Below are positions 8,830 through 18,608 of a DNA stretch of 64,000 nucleotides, one piece after another. The notes beneath the pieces were generated by a model, which saw nothing but the letters and a program-made list of their open reading frames with translations, did no database searches and was not told the DNA's origin. This DNA is from Hyphomicrobiales bacterium (GTDB taxonomy: Bacteria; Pseudomonadota; Alphaproteobacteria; Rhizobiales; Rhizobiaceae): contig UCNE01000002.1 in the NCBI GenBank assembly GCA_900473685.1, positions 186,001 to 250,000 of the forward strand, written 5' to 3'. Numbering within the stretch: position 1 is the first letter of the stretch; the number at the start of each line of letters is the position of its first letter. The translations under genes were made by a program, and so were the position numbers.

Positions 8830-10179
8830 TTAAAGAACGAAATAGCCTTTGGACAACGTCATCGCGTCATCGAGATGAATGGAGAAATCGGCCTTCTTGT
8901 CGCCGTTGACGTCCGCGTAGACGAACGTGTCGGACGCTGTCTTTTCGTAGCGCAGTTCGCCGGCTTTTCCCTGAAATGCGCCGGTCCCAATGAAGACGAA
9001 GGCCTGATTTCCGGCGACGCCGTAGCGCGCGTCGATCGCAGACACGTCGATCCGGTCGCCACTGGCGCCGGAAAAGTCGAAGATCGTATCACGGCCGGCC
9101 GAAGCCACGGTCGATTCCCAGAGATCGTTGTAGCTGAACGTATCTGCGCCGCTGCCGCCATACAGATTGTCAGCACCGAAGTCACCGGACAGCACATCAT
9201 TACCCGAACCGCCTACGATCCTGTCGTTGCCGAAACCGCCGAAGATGACGTTCGCCGCGCCGTCTCCCGTCAATGTGTCGGCGAAATATGAGCCGATCAG
9301 GCCTTCGACAGAGGAATAGGTATCGCCCTTGGCGTCGTTGGAATTCAGCGACGGCTTGCTGAGATTGGCGACAATGCCCTTGGCCGATCCGACGTAGGAA
9401 GCATAATCGCGTCCCGCTTCGCCGAGAAATTTGTCCGCGCCAGCGCTGCCCGCCATCACGTCGTCACCGCTGCCGCCCATCAGCACATCGTCGCCGCCAC
9501 CGCCATCAAGAAAATCACCGCCGGCGCCGCCGACAAGAACATTGGAAGCCGCATTGCCATAAAGGCTGTCACCATAATCCGAGCCGATGATGCCTTCGAT
9601 GGAGGAATAGGTATCACCCTTTGCGTCGCCGACATTAACGGAGGCATCCGCGAGGCTTGCCCTCACACCGGCCGTTGCGAGGACATAGGCTACAAGGTCG
9701 TGACCGTTGCCACCGATCAGCTTGTCCGCGCCTGTGCCTCCAACGAGCACATCGTCGCCGTCCTTGCCGTTCAGGACATCATTGCCGTCCAGCCCAAGCA
9801 GAACGTCGTTGTACCGGGTGCCATTGACGGTATCGGCACCGGCCAGCAGCAATGACAGAAATTGCCCGTCATTTCCGGAAAAAATGGCGTCTCCCAGCTT
9901 TGCGGCCGACATGCTGGCGCCGGTTACCGACATCGCGGTGATGCCATTCACCACAAGTTTCATGCCGGTTACGGTGCCCGCGGTTATATCGACGATTTCT
10001 CCGGCTTCGGATCTCACCGCCAGTTTGCTACCGGTAAACTGAACGTAGTTCTGCGGATCGTCATAGAGCTTCACGGTCGTCGAAGACCAGGCTCCCTTGG
10101 CGAAAAAGCCGAGGTAACCGACAAAGGGAACAAGCATATTGGATCCGGCACCGAGGTCGCCGTAAGAAATTATTGCCAT
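8830..10179 (-). CDS. RTX calcium-binding secreted protein with serralysin-type C-terminal domain
   Basis: A 449-residue protein with no N-terminal signal peptide. Glycine/aspartate nonapeptides of the GGxGxDxLx type cluster at about residues 119-163, 195-255 and 298-345, giving a calcium-dependent parallel beta-roll. Two long units share the core DAKGDTYSS(I/V)EG(I/L)IGS, indicating internal duplication. The last ~100 residues (TIFDFSGASGDRIDVSAIDA, then DGD-like ADVNGDKKADF) match the serralysin C-terminal domain that carries the type I secretion signal. The N-terminal ~110 residues have no recognisable catalytic motif, so this is not a protease on present evidence. No ABC/HlyD exporter lies nearby. 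AAGGTG precedes the ATG. Confidence 0.88.
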   Translation of the reverse strand: MAIISYGDLGAGSNMLVPFVGYLGFFAKGAWSSTTVKLYDDPQNYVQFTGSKLAVRSEAGEIVDITAGTVTGMKLVVNGITAMSVTGASMSAAKLGDAIFSGNDGQFLSLLLAGADTVNGTRYNDVLLGLDGNDVLNGKDGDDVLVGGTGADKLIGGNGHDLVAYVLATAGVRASLADASVNVGDAKGDTYSSIEGIIGSDYGDSLYGNAASNVLVGGAGGDFLDGGGGDDVLMGGSGDDVMAGSAGADKFLGEAGRDYASYVGSAKGIVANLSKPSLNSNDAKGDTYSSVEGLIGSYFADTLTGDGAANVIFGGFGNDRIVGGSGNDVLSGDFGADNLYGGSGADTFSYNDLWESTVASAGRDTIFDFSGASGDRIDVSAIDARYGVAGNQAFVFIGTGAFQGKAGELRYEKTASDTFVYADVNGDKKADFSIHLDDAMTLSKGYFVL

Positions 10180-10248
10180 CCCGACACCTTGAATCAGCCC
10201 ATACTTGAGATATTTGGATCTAAATGCAGAAAATCAGGACTGTATAGA

Positions 10249-10279
10249 GCATCCCGCTCATTGCAACGAAGCGGGATGC
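10249..10279 (-). terminator. Inverted repeat downstream of ppx
   Basis: A 10-bp perfect inverted repeat (GCATCCCGCT / AGCGGGATGC, 11-base loop) in the 158-bp gap between the end of ppx and the RTX gene, both on the minus strand. There is no strong T run after it. A terminator for the ppk-ppx unit is the simplest reading. Confidence 0.5.
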
Positions 10280-10337
10280 CAAAATATTCGGGTTCGGCGC
10301 TCAAGACCGACAATAATCAGAAAACAAGCGGAGCAAT

Positions 10338-11858
10338 CTATACGAAGCGGAACGCAATCCGCTTGCCGGTCAGCTTGCCAAGCTGCTGCAACCGGCCATC
10401 GAGGCGTTCGCCGGCGAATTCCGAATAGGCCGACGGCACGATGAATTCGAGATCCAGATCAGGTGACGACGATGGCCTGATATCGAGGTTGCGCACGACA
10501 CCCGGCATCGACGCCGACAGCAGATAGACGACCCTCAGAAGGCCGCCGAGAAGCTTTGCCAGTTCCAGCAGGCGCGGCGTGGCGATGACGGCAAGCGGCT
10601 CGGTGGCACCGTCGTCGTTCAGGCCCTCGAACCGGTAATAGTTGGCAAGGGCGATATAGGCACGCCCCGCATGTGTGATGCCGTAGAACGTGCTGTGGGC
10701 GATGATGTTGAGCGCCTGCAGGCCACGATAATCCGGATGGGCGCGCCAGCTGATATCGGCAAGCAGGCATGCCGCCTGACGGTAACGGCCTTCCTCTTCT
10801 GTTTCGGTGATACCGAAATGCGGCACCATCTCGCCGCTCCAGTCGGCCAGTTCGCGGGCATGTTCGGGCGAGCGGGCGCGCAGGATGGCAATTTCGCGGG
10901 CAGCGGCCAGCAGCGGATCGTGCGCCCGCACGGTGTCGGACAAAAGCGAATAGAGATAGCCTTCGCGAACGCCGAGCGCCGAGAACGAGATCACCGATGG
11001 CTTCAGCTGGGCGATGACTTCCTGGAGCGCGACGGCGCCAAACGGCAGAAGCACGCGGCGGCTCTTGGAAATATGCGCGTAGGCCGGCGACTTGATATCC
11101 TTGGGCTCGATCACCTCCGGCAGGAAGGCCATGGCCTCCTGGAAGGAGATTTCGTAGCCCTGCATCATGTGCAGCGGATAGTTGCGCAGTTCCATATGCA
11201 GCTTGGCGATCGCGCGCCAGGTGCCGCCGACCGCATAGAAGGTGCGGCCGCTGGCATTCTGCAGCACCTGCGCACCCTTCAGGTAACGGCGCACATGGGC
11301 GCGGGCCTTGACGACCGATCCTTCAGCATGTTCCGACAGGCGGATACCGCCAAGCGGCAGTGTGATGCCCTTGCCGACCTCGGGGCCTAAGACATCGACA
11401 AGCTCCAGTGAACCACCGCCGAAGTCACCGACGACGCCATCGGGATCGTGATAGCCGCTGATGATGCCGAGCGCGGAGAAATAGGCTTCTTCCTCGCCGG
11501 TCAGGACACGGACTTTCTGACCGAGGATGATTTCGGCCCGCCGGATAAAATCAGGACCGTTCGAGGCATCGCGCGCAGCCGCGGTCGCCAGCACGAAGAC
11601 CGTGGATGCGCGCGCCTGGGTCGACAATGCCCGGAACCGGTGCAGCGCTTTCAGCGCCCGCTCGACGCTTTCAGCGTCCATCCGGCCGGTCGCATCAATG
11701 CCCTTGCCGAGACCGCACATGACTTTTTCGTTGAACAGAACGGCCGGAGACCGGCTCAGCCCCTCATAGATCACCAGACGAATCGAGTTCGACCCGATGT
11801 CGACGACGGAGACCGGGGCAATACCAGGCAAACGCCCCTGGGCTTCAGACTCTACCAT
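10338..11858 (-). CDS. ppx: Exopolyphosphatase (Ppx/GppA family)
   Basis: Releases phosphate from the ends of polyphosphate chains, and some family members hydrolyse pppGpp. The 506-residue protein begins with the actin-like ATPase fold: VSVVDIGSNSIRLVIYEG is the first phosphate-binding loop and GDFGGGSLELV the second. The C-terminal ~190 residues are the longer helical/HD-like extension of alphaproteobacterial Ppx (LADISWRAHPDYRGLQALN). It starts 12 bp after the ppk stop, so the two opposing polyphosphate enzymes are almost certainly co-transcribed. Confidence 0.95.
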   Translation of the reverse strand: MVESEAQGRLPGIAPVSVVDIGSNSIRLVIYEGLSRSPAVLFNEKVMCGLGKGIDATGRMDAESVERALKALHRFRALSTQARASTVFVLATAAARDASNGPDFIRRAEIILGQKVRVLTGEEEAYFSALGIISGYHDPDGVVGDFGGGSLELVDVLGPEVGKGITLPLGGIRLSEHAEGSVVKARAHVRRYLKGAQVLQNASGRTFYAVGGTWRAIAKLHMELRNYPLHMMQGYEISFQEAMAFLPEVIEPKDIKSPAYAHISKSRRVLLPFGAVALQEVIAQLKPSVISFSALGVREGYLYSLLSDTVRAHDPLLAAAREIAILRARSPEHARELADWSGEMVPHFGITETEEEGRYRQAACLLADISWRAHPDYRGLQALNIIAHSTFYGITHAGRAYIALANYYRFEGLNDDGATEPLAVIATPRLLELAKLLGGLLRVVYLLSASMPGVVRNLDIRPSSSPDLDLEFIVPSAYSEFAGERLDGRLQQLGKLTGKRIAFRFV

Positions 11859-11870
11859 GCAATTCCAGTT

Positions 11871-14057
11871 TTATCTTCTGCGGCCGCTATCCCAGCCGGC
11901 AATTACCTTCGGCGTGCTGGATTTCAAGGCCTCTCCCCGCCCGGACAGGCTGGGATTGGTCATGAAATAGACCTGCGCATTGAACGGCTCGGAATCCTTG
12001 GCGACTTCCATGCGCCGCGACGTTCCGTCGGGAAGGATCTCGTAGCTCTGCTGGTTATCGATAAGATTGGCCAGCATGATCTGCGACAGGACCTGTTCAT
12101 GCACAGTCCGGTTGATGAGAGGCACAAGGGTCTCCACCCGCCGGTCCAGATTACGCGGCATCATGTCCGCCGATCCGATATAGACGAGCGCATGCTCGGA
12201 GGGAAGCCCATGACCATTGCCGAAGCAGAAGATACGTGAATGTTCCAGGAAGCGGCCGACGATCGATTTGACCCGAATCTTGTCGGACAGGCCGGGAACC
12301 TGCGGCCGCAGGCAGCAGATGCCGCGCACCACCAGATCGATCTCGACACCGGCGCGGCTGGCCCTGTAGAGCGCATCGATGATTTCCGGATCGACCAGAG
12401 AATTCATCTTCATCCAGATCGACGCCGGCCGGCCGGCTTCGGCATGGGCGATTTCCTCGCCGATATGCTGCAGAATGCGCGGGCGCAGCGTATGCGGCGA
12501 AATCGCCAGCTTCATACCTGCTTCAGGCTCGCCGTAGCCGGTGATGAAATTGAAGATATTGGCCATGTCATGGGCAATCTTCGGATTGCAGGTGAAGAAC
12601 GACAGGTCGGTGTAGATCTTCGCCGTCACCGGGTGATAGTTGCCGGTGCCGAGATGGCAATAGGTCCGAAGCTTGCCTTCCTCGCGGCGCACCACCATCG
12701 ACATCTTGGCATGGGTCTTCAGCTCGATGAAGCCGAACACGACCTGCACCCCGGCGCGTTCCAGATCGCGCGCCCAGCGGATATTGGCCTCTTCGTCGAA
12801 GCGGGCCTTCAGCTCGACCAGCGCCGTCACCGACTTTCCGGCTTCCGCTGCATCGATCAATGCACGCACGATCGGGCTATCGTTCGAGGTACGGTAGAGC
12901 GTCTGCTTTATCGCCAGAACGTCAGGATCGCGCGCAGCCTGGAGCAGAAACTGGACCACCACGTCGAAGCTTTCATAGGGGTGGTGGACGACCATGTCCT
13001 TTTCGCGGATAGCGGCGAGGCAATCTCCGGCATGTTCGCGGACACGTTCGGGAAATCGCGCATTGTACGGCTCGAAGCGCAAATCCTCGCGCGGCGCCTT
13101 TGTAATCTCGGAGAGCGTATTGAGCGCCAGAAGGCCCGGCAGCACGGCAACGCGATTTTCCGGAACGCCGAGTTCACCGACGACGAACTGACGCAACTCG
13201 ACCGGCATCTCGGAATCGATCTCGATGCGGATGACCGAACCGCGCCGGCGGCGCTTGAGCGCCGTCTCGTAGAACCGGACAAGATCTTCGGCCTCTTCCT
13301 CGACCTCGATATCGCTGTCGCGGATGATGCGGAACGTACCGGAGCCCTTGACCTCGTAGCCGGGGAACAGCCGCTCGATGAACAGGCTGACGGCATCTTC
13401 CAGCGTGATGTAGCGGATCACCGATTTTGCATCGGGCAGCCGGATGAACCGGTCGAGCGCCACAGGCAGGCGCAGAAGTGCCGTCATCGGCTCGCGGCCC
13501 CGCGTGCTCACCAGCTGCAAGCCCATGGTAAAGCCAAGGTTCGGGATGAACGGGAACGGATGGGCTGGATCGATCGACAACGGCGTCAGGACCGGAAAGA
13601 TCGACTGTTCGAACTCATTGGCAAGCCAGCCGCGATCCTGCGTAGACAGCGAGATCGGCCGGACGATCAGAATGTCTTCCTTGGCGAGATATTGCTGCAG
13701 CACGGCGAGCGATGCCTGCTGCTCCATCTGCAGGTTGTCGATTTCCTTGAGAATGTCTTCCAGCTGTTCTGCCGGGGTCTTGCCATCCGGGCTGCGCACG
13801 ACGACGCCTTGGCGGACCTGGCCTTCGAGACCGGCGACGCGGACCATGAAAAATTCATCGAGATTGGCGGCCGAGATCGACAGGAAGCGCACGCGTTCCA
13901 GAAGCGGATGGGCGGTGTTGAGGGTTTCCTCGAGCACGCGGCGATTGAACTGGAGCCAGGAAAATTCACGGTTGATGAAGCGCTCAGGGCTGTTCATCAG
14001 GTCGATTTCGTCGGCCACTGGCGCGTTTGCCGTCATTGCAGATGTCACAGTGTCCAT
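11871..14057 (-). CDS. ppk: Polyphosphate kinase 1
   Basis: Reversibly polymerises the gamma phosphate of ATP into polyphosphate. At 728 residues it is full length. Visible family blocks are the N-terminal [46 protein letters not shown] with the histidine thought to carry the phosphate, the [17 protein letters not shown] segment, and [14 protein letters not shown] with the second catalytic histidine. It lies 66 bp after hdaA and 12 bp before ppx on the same strand. A 618-codon frame on the opposite strand is a composition shadow of this gene. Confidence 0.97.
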   Translation of the reverse strand: MDTVTSAMTANAPVADEIDLMNSPERFINREFSWLQFNRRVLEETLNTAHPLLERVRFLSISAANLDEFFMVRVAGLEGQVRQGVVVRSPDGKTPAEQLEDILKEIDNLQMEQQASLAVLQQYLAKEDILIVRPISLSTQDRGWLANEFEQSIFPVLTPLSIDPAHPFPFIPNLGFTMGLQLVSTRGREPMTALLRLPVALDRFIRLPDAKSVIRYITLEDAVSLFIERLFPGYEVKGSGTFRIIRDSDIEVEEEAEDLVRFYETALKRRRRGSVIRIEIDSEMPVELRQFVVGELGVPENRVAVLPGLLALNTLSEITKAPREDLRFEPYNARFPERVREHAGDCLAAIREKDMVVHHPYESFDVVVQFLLQAARDPDVLAIKQTLYRTSNDSPIVRALIDAAEAGKSVTALVELKARFDEEANIRWARDLERAGVQVVFGFIELKTHAKMSMVVRREEGKLRTYCHLGTGNYHPVTAKIYTDLSFFTCNPKIAHDMANIFNFITGYGEPEAGMKLAISPHTLRPRILQHIGEEIAHAEAGRPASIWMKMNSLVDPEIIDALYRASRAGVEIDLVVRGICCLRPQVPGLSDKIRVKSIVGRFLEHSRIFCFGNGHGLPSEHALVYIGSADMMPRNLDRRVETLVPLINRTVHEQVLSQIMLANLIDNQQSYEILPDGTSRRMEVAKDSEPFNAQVYFMTNPSLSGRGEALKSSTPKVIAGWDSGRRR

Positions 14058-14123
14058 TATCCCCGGTCCGCCTTTTGCTTTTCTCGAAGCAGCTAGCGCA
14101 GTTTGACGACCTAACTATGACAG

Positions 14124-14810
14124 TCAATCGATTTCGCGTGTCTTTCCAAGGGTGTCGAGCACTTCCAGTGCCAGTGCCCTGTTGATGCGGCTACCCCGTG
14201 CCAGCGCCAGGTGATCCAGCCGCTCGACGATCGTCTGGGCGGATTCCAGCGACCGCTCCATGCGCGCGACGATATAGCCGATCAGCCGGTCATCGACGGC
14301 GAGCTGGCGGTCGGCCAGGAGCTTGACCAGAACCTGCGCCAGCAGCTCATCATCGGGTTCACCGATCTCGACGACCGTCGCCGCCTTCAGACGCGAGCGC
14401 AGGTCGGGAAGCTCGACCGGCCAGGACATCGGCCAGAGACGGCTGGTGATCAACAGGCTGGTGCCGTTTTCGCGGACGCTGTTGATGACGTGGAACAACG
14501 CCCGGTCATCAAAACCCTGCCGGTCGGCGTCCTCGAACAGAACCGGGCCTGCCGCCGCAATCTCGGCCGCGTTGCTACCAGCGGCCGGATGGATAGAGGC
14601 CGCTTCGCTGTTTTCGCGCCAGATCGCCGCAAGGTGCGATTTGCCGGAACCGACCGGACCGGCCAGGATCACCACCGGCGACGGCCAGCGCGGCCAGCTG
14701 TCGATGATTGCCACGGCCGCCTTCAGCCGTTCGGACACGAGGAGATCGTCACGGCCCGTCTGGGGCTCGTGCCCGAAAACGAGCGGCAACTGTTCGAACT
14801 TGCGGACCAT
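14124..14810 (-). CDS. hdaA: DnaA regulatory inactivator HdaA
   Basis: An AAA+ protein that, with the replication sliding clamp, stimulates ATP hydrolysis on DnaA and prevents over-initiation. Its 228 residues begin with a clamp-binding motif (EQLPLVF, residues 6-12). Walker A is GPVGSGKSHLA and Walker B is PVLFEDADR. A sensor-2-like region is near the C-terminus (ARMERSLESAQTIVERLD). It has no DNA-binding domain IV, which separates it from DnaA. It starts five bases after the end of the exporter gene, so the two form one unit. The location upstream of ppk fits rhizobial gene order. Confidence 0.92.
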   Translation of the reverse strand: MVRKFEQLPLVFGHEPQTGRDDLLVSERLKAAVAIIDSWPRWPSPVVILAGPVGSGKSHLAAIWRENSEAASIHPAAGSNAAEIAAAGPVLFEDADRQGFDDRALFHVINSVRENGTSLLITSRLWPMSWPVELPDLRSRLKAATVVEIGEPDDELLAQVLVKLLADRQLAVDDRLIGYIVARMERSLESAQTIVERLDHLALARGSRINRALALEVLDTLGKTREID

Positions 14811-14815
14811 ACGCG

Positions 14816-15946
14816 TTACTCTGGAAGCTTGGGACTTTTATGTTCCTGCTCGATGGTCAGGATATGGCGATTGCCGTGATAAAGCGCGCTGTCGAGATAA
14901 CGGCCGATGCCGAAGCGGACGAGCACGCCGATCGCAGCCGCACAGGGAACCGCGACCAGCAGCCCGACGAACCCGAACAGGGCACCGAAGGCCAGCAGCG
15001 CGAACATCAGCCAGACCGGATGCAGGCCGACACTCTTGCCGACCAGCCGCGGCTGCAGGATGTTGCCCTCCATGAACTGTCCGGCAAAGAAGATCACCGC
15101 GACAATCACGATGTTCAGATAATCCGGCCAGAACTGCACGAGCGCGACGCCGAGAGCCAGCACCAGGCCGACCATCGAACCGACATAAGGAATGAAGCTG
15201 ATCATGCCGGCAAACAGGCCGATCAGCAGGCCGAAATTCAGGCCAGCGAAGGTCAGCGAGATACCGTAGAAGAGGCCGAGAATGATGCAAAGCGAGCCCT
15301 GACCGCGCACGAACCCGGCAATCGTCGCGTTCATGTCGCGCGATATTTGGCGCACGGTCGCAACATGATCGCGCGGCACCCAGCTATCCACCCGGTCCAC
15401 CATCCGGTCCCAGTCGAGCAGCAGATAGAAGGCGACGACCGGCGTGATCACGAACAGCGAGATAATGTCGAGCAGCGCAACGCCGGAATTCCACAATTGC
15501 TGGAACAGCGTGCCGAGGAAGCCGGCGCCCTGCTCGAGCAGCTTGGCGGAGTTCTGCTTGATCGTATCCATCTGCCCCGAAATCCAGTCGGGCAGCCAGG
15601 CCGCATCGGGACTGGTCAGGAATGTCTGCAGCATCGAAATATAACCCGGCATCTTCTGGATGAAATCGGCAGCCTGGGTAAAGACGATGGGGATTATGAC
15701 GACAAGCGACAGCGCGAAGACGACGATGAAGCCGATCAGGATGACCACGGTCGCCATCAGGCGGCTGAGGCCAATTCGCTCCAGCCGGTCGGCGACCGGA
15801 TCGAGAAAATAGGCGAGCGCCATGCCGGCGATGAACGGCAGCAGAATGGTGGAAAACACCATCAGGAACGCAATGAAGGCCGCAAGGAAAAGCAGCCAGA
15901 AAATGATCTGCCGCTGCAGCCCGCTGCCGCTCAATTTGTTGACCAT
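14816..15946 (-). CDS. AI-2E family membrane transporter
   Basis: Polytopic membrane protein of 376 residues in the AI-2E/PerM/TqsA superfamily. Seven to eight hydrophobic segments are visible; GLLIGLFAGMISFIPYVGSMVG and MEGNILQPRLVGKSVGLHPVWLM are the most conserved family blocks. Family roles range from autoinducer-2 export to Na+/H+ exchange, so the substrate is unknown. I set the start at the ATG at 15946; an in-frame TTG at 16030 would add a 28-residue basic leader and is less likely. It is divergent from purM and leads directly into hdaA. Confidence 0.87.
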   Translation of the reverse strand: MVNKLSGSGLQRQIIFWLLFLAAFIAFLMVFSTILLPFIAGMALAYFLDPVADRLERIGLSRLMATVVILIGFIVVFALSLVVIIPIVFTQAADFIQKMPGYISMLQTFLTSPDAAWLPDWISGQMDTIKQNSAKLLEQGAGFLGTLFQQLWNSGVALLDIISLFVITPVVAFYLLLDWDRMVDRVDSWVPRDHVATVRQISRDMNATIAGFVRGQGSLCIILGLFYGISLTFAGLNFGLLIGLFAGMISFIPYVGSMVGLVLALGVALVQFWPDYLNIVIVAVIFFAGQFMEGNILQPRLVGKSVGLHPVWLMFALLAFGALFGFVGLLVAVPCAAAIGVLVRFGIGRYLDSALYHGNRHILTIEQEHKSPKLPE

Positions 15947-16165
15947 ACCGCTGTTCCGATGCCTTGCCGCTCGCGCCTCGCTGCGCCGCTTCTCTGGTTT
16001 GAGATAGGATGTGCTACCGATGATGGTCAAGCCTGTGGCGCAAAAGGGCCGGCAATGGCGGGCAAAACGTCAAAAAAGCGGGAGTAAACCGGGCAATATG
16101 CTTGCACTTGCGCCACCACCATGCCAATCGCAATCCAAATATGACGAGCCGGCGGAGATCAAGCC

Positions 16166-17236
16166 ATGAGCGAGCCTGGAAAGAACGGTCTGACCTACAG
16201 CGATGCAGGTGTGGATATCGATGCCGGAAACCTTTTGGTGGAAAAGATCAAGCCGCATGTGCGCTCGACCCGGCGCCCCGGCGCTGATGGCGAAATCGGT
16301 GGCTTCGGCGGCCTCTTCGACCTGAAGGCCGCAGGCTTCAAGGATCCGGTCCTGGTTGCCGCCAATGACGGCGTCGGCACCAAGCTGAAGATCGCCATCG
16401 ACGCCAACAAGCATGACACCGTCGGCATCGACCTCGTCGCCATGTGTGTCAATGATCTGGTCGTCCAGGGCGCCGAGCCGCTGTTCTTCCTCGACTACTT
16501 CGCCACCGGCAAGCTTGATCCAGACCAGGGCGCTGCCATTGTCGGCGGCATCGCAGCCGGTTGCCGCGAGGCGGGCTGCGCGCTGATCGGCGGCGAAACC
16601 GCCGAAATGCCGGGCATGTATGCTGGCGGCGACTACGATCTCGCAGGCTTTGCCGTCGGTGCTGCCGAGCGCGGCCAGTTGCTTCCGGCCGGCGATATCG
16701 CCGAAGGCGATGTCATTCTGGGCCTTGCTTCCTCCGGCGTGCATTCCAACGGCTATTCGCTGGTGCGCAAGATCGTTTCGCTTTCTGGCCTTGCCTGGGA
16801 CGCGCCTGCCCCGTTCGGCGTGGGAACGCTGGCTGATGTTCTGATGACGCCGACGCGCATCTATGTGAAGCCGCTGTTGAAGGCGATCCGCGAGACCGGC
16901 AAGCTGAAGGCGCTTGCCCACATCACCGGCGGCGGCTTTCCGGAAAACATTCCGCGGGTGCTGCCGAAGCATCTCGCCGCTGAGATCGACCTTTCCGCCA
17001 TCCAGGCACCGGCCGTGTTCTCCTGGCTTGCCAAGACCGGTGGCGTTGCTGCCAATGAGATGCTGCGCACCTTCAACTGCGGCGTCGGCATGATTGTCGT
17101 GGTCGCAGCACAGGATGCCGATCAGGTCGCATCGGTGCTGAAGGCGGAAGGTGAGACCGTCTTTGCGCTCGGCCGCATGGTCGCCCGCGACGAAGGCGCC
17201 GCCGGCACGATCTACAAGGGCACGCTCACTCTATGA
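16166..17236 (+). CDS. purM: Phosphoribosylformylglycinamidine cyclo-ligase (AIR synthetase)
   Basis: Catalyses the ATP-dependent ring closure of FGAM to aminoimidazole ribotide, step 5 of purine synthesis. Its 356 residues show the family blocks [78 protein letters not shown] and [15 protein letters not shown]. Its stop overlaps the purN start (ATGA at 17233-17236), giving translational coupling to another purine enzyme. The 219-bp gap from the chosen exporter start to purM must hold the promoters for both directions. Confidence 0.97.
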   Translation: MSEPGKNGLTYSDAGVDIDAGNLLVEKIKPHVRSTRRPGADGEIGGFGGLFDLKAAGFKDPVLVAANDGVGTKLKIAIDANKHDTVGIDLVAMCVNDLVVQGAEPLFFLDYFATGKLDPDQGAAIVGGIAAGCREAGCALIGGETAEMPGMYAGGDYDLAGFAVGAAERGQLLPAGDIAEGDVILGLASSGVHSNGYSLVRKIVSLSGLAWDAPAPFGVGTLADVLMTPTRIYVKPLLKAIRETGKLKALAHITGGGFPENIPRVLPKHLAAEIDLSAIQAPAVFSWLAKTGGVAANEMLRTFNCGVGMIVVVAAQDADQVASVLKAEGETVFALGRMVARDEGAAGTIYKGTLTL

Positions 17237-17886
17237 ACGAGACGGTGAAAGCGGCCCGCAAGCGGGCCGTGGTATTCATTTCCGGCGGCGGCTCCAACAT
17301 GCTGGCGCTGGTCAAGGCTGCCTCCGCGCCGGACTATCCCGCCGAAATCGTCGCCGTCATTTCCGACAAGGCGGATGCAGGCGGGCTCGCCAAGGCGGCC
17401 GCGCTTGGCATTGCGACCTTCTCCTTTATCCGCAAGGACTATGAAAGCAAGGACGCCCACGAAGCAGCAATCCTGTCGGCACTGAAAACCCTTTCGCCCG
17501 ACATCATTTGCCTCGCCGGCTACATGCGGCTGCTTACCGCCACCTTCATCAACGCCTACGAAGGCCGGATCATCAACATCCACCCTTCACTGCTGCCGCT
17601 CTTCCCCGGCCTGCACACCCATCAGCGGGCCATCGACGCCAGCATGACCGAGGCCGGCTGCACCGTGCATTTCGTCACCGAGGGCATGGACGAAGGTCCG
17701 GTGATCCTGCAAGCCAAGGTCCCGGTATTGCCGGGCGATACGGCCGACGATCTTGCAGCCCGGGTATTGGTCGAAGAACACAGATCCTATCCGGGAGCCC
17801 TGCGGCTGGTTGCCGAGGGCAAGGTGCGGATGGATGGTGGGCGGACTTTGCGGGACGCAGGTGGTTTCACGGAAGATCTATCGTAA
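17233..17886 (+). CDS. purN: Phosphoribosylglycinamide formyltransferase
   Basis: Transfers a formyl group from 10-formyl-tetrahydrofolate to GAR, step 3 of purine synthesis. In 217 residues the N-terminal loop [11 protein letters not shown], the folate and catalytic region [11 protein letters not shown], and [19 protein letters not shown] (catalytic Asn and His) are all present, followed by [18 protein letters not shown]. It overlaps purM by four bases. The last ~15 residues continue past the folded domain in the usual way. Confidence 0.97.
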   Translation: MNETVKAARKRAVVFISGGGSNMLALVKAASAPDYPAEIVAVISDKADAGGLAKAAALGIATFSFIRKDYESKDAHEAAILSALKTLSPDIICLAGYMRLLTATFINAYEGRIINIHPSLLPLFPGLHTHQRAIDASMTEAGCTVHFVTEGMDEGPVILQAKVPVLPGDTADDLAARVLVEEHRSYPGALRLVAEGKVRMDGGRTLRDAGGFTEDLS

Positions 17887-17965
17887 ATCCGGCCATCACC
17901 TTGACCCTTTTTACGATCATTCTTATCCTGTTGAAACCCAGGCCGGTCAACGGTGAGAAGTCCAG

Positions 17966-18205
17966 ATGACCATTGAAGTCAAAATCGCGCACGCCGAAAC
18001 GCATTTTTCCGAGTTGCTTTCCAAGGTCGAGGCCGGGGAAGACGTTGTGATTTCGCGCGGAAACGAACCGATTGCCCGCCTTGTTCGCATCGGTAGCCGT
18101 GAGGACAGGATCGCCGCCATTGAGGCTCTGAAAGTGGAACGTGCGCGCAACAAGCCTGTCAGCAGCGAAGAAATTCGCCAATGGCGCGATGAAGGCCGCC
18201 GCTGA
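17966..18205 (+). CDS. Phd/YefM-type antitoxin
   Basis: A 79-residue protein beginning TIEVKIAHAETHFSELLSKVEAGEDVVISRGNEP, the standard Phd/YefM fold that binds its own promoter, followed by a basic C-terminal tail (EEIRQWRDEGRR) that would cover the toxin. It ends two bases before the VapC-type gene, the usual antitoxin-toxin order. Because the toxin frame is broken (next entry), this antitoxin may now be an orphan. Confidence 0.9.
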   Translation: MTIEVKIAHAETHFSELLSKVEAGEDVVISRGNEPIARLVRIGSREDRIAAIEALKVERARNKPVSSEEIRQWRDEGRR

Positions 18206-18207
18206 AA

Positions 18208-18608
18208 ATGAGCTTTGTTGTCGATGCGTCTATCGTTGCCGCTTGGCTTCTTCCGGATGAGAGCAACGAACTGGCGAAAAGGCACGCTTGGCAATGAGCA
18301 GCGAGGACGCGCTTGCTCCCGACCTGCTGTTGCATGAAATTCGAAATATCCTTGTCATGTCAGAGAGACGGAACCGCGTCACGGCCGACGGGGCTGCCAG
18401 CCTCCTGGTCCGCTTGCGAAGGGTTCCGCTCGTCATTGTCGAAATGAAAGACGATCTCGGTATTTTGCAACTAGCCAGAGAGCATCGGCTTTCGGGCTAT
18501 GATGCAACCTATCTTGCCCTTGCCGTGGCGCACGATACTGCGCTGGTTACCCTGGACCGCAAACTTGATGCCGCAGCGCGTGTGGCGGGACTGAAAACGT
18601 TCGGTTAG
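18208..18608 (+). pseudogene. VapC-type PIN-domain toxin, frameshifted
   Basis: The first frame, from the ATG at 18208, encodes a good PIN N-terminus (SFVVDASIVAAWLLPDES, with the first catalytic Asp) but stops at 18295-18297 after 29 codons. The rest of the PIN domain continues in another frame to 18608: LAPDLLLHEIRNIL with the acidic Glu, then YDATYLALAVAHDTALVTLDRKL with the later Asps. That second frame is open only from 18261, so the break lies between 18261 and 18294. One extra base near 18275, for example a second G before the AAAA run, would restore ELAEKARLAMSSEDAL. Either a decayed toxin or a sequencing error fits. Translation from an internal start would lack the first catalytic Asp. 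Confidence 0.85.

Noticed and set aside
12240-14096. 618-codon open frame on the plus strand
   Set aside because: It lies fully antisense to ppk, has no family motif, and its His/Asp/Arg-rich composition is what the reverse of a high-GC gene gives.
14708-16087. 459-codon open frame on the plus strand, rich in His, Asp, Gln and Arg
   Set aside because: Antisense to hdaA and the AI-2E transporter; extreme composition, no domain.
16031-16165. Possible riboswitch upstream of purM
   Set aside because: No purine-riboswitch-like helices were visible; only an ordinary short promoter region.
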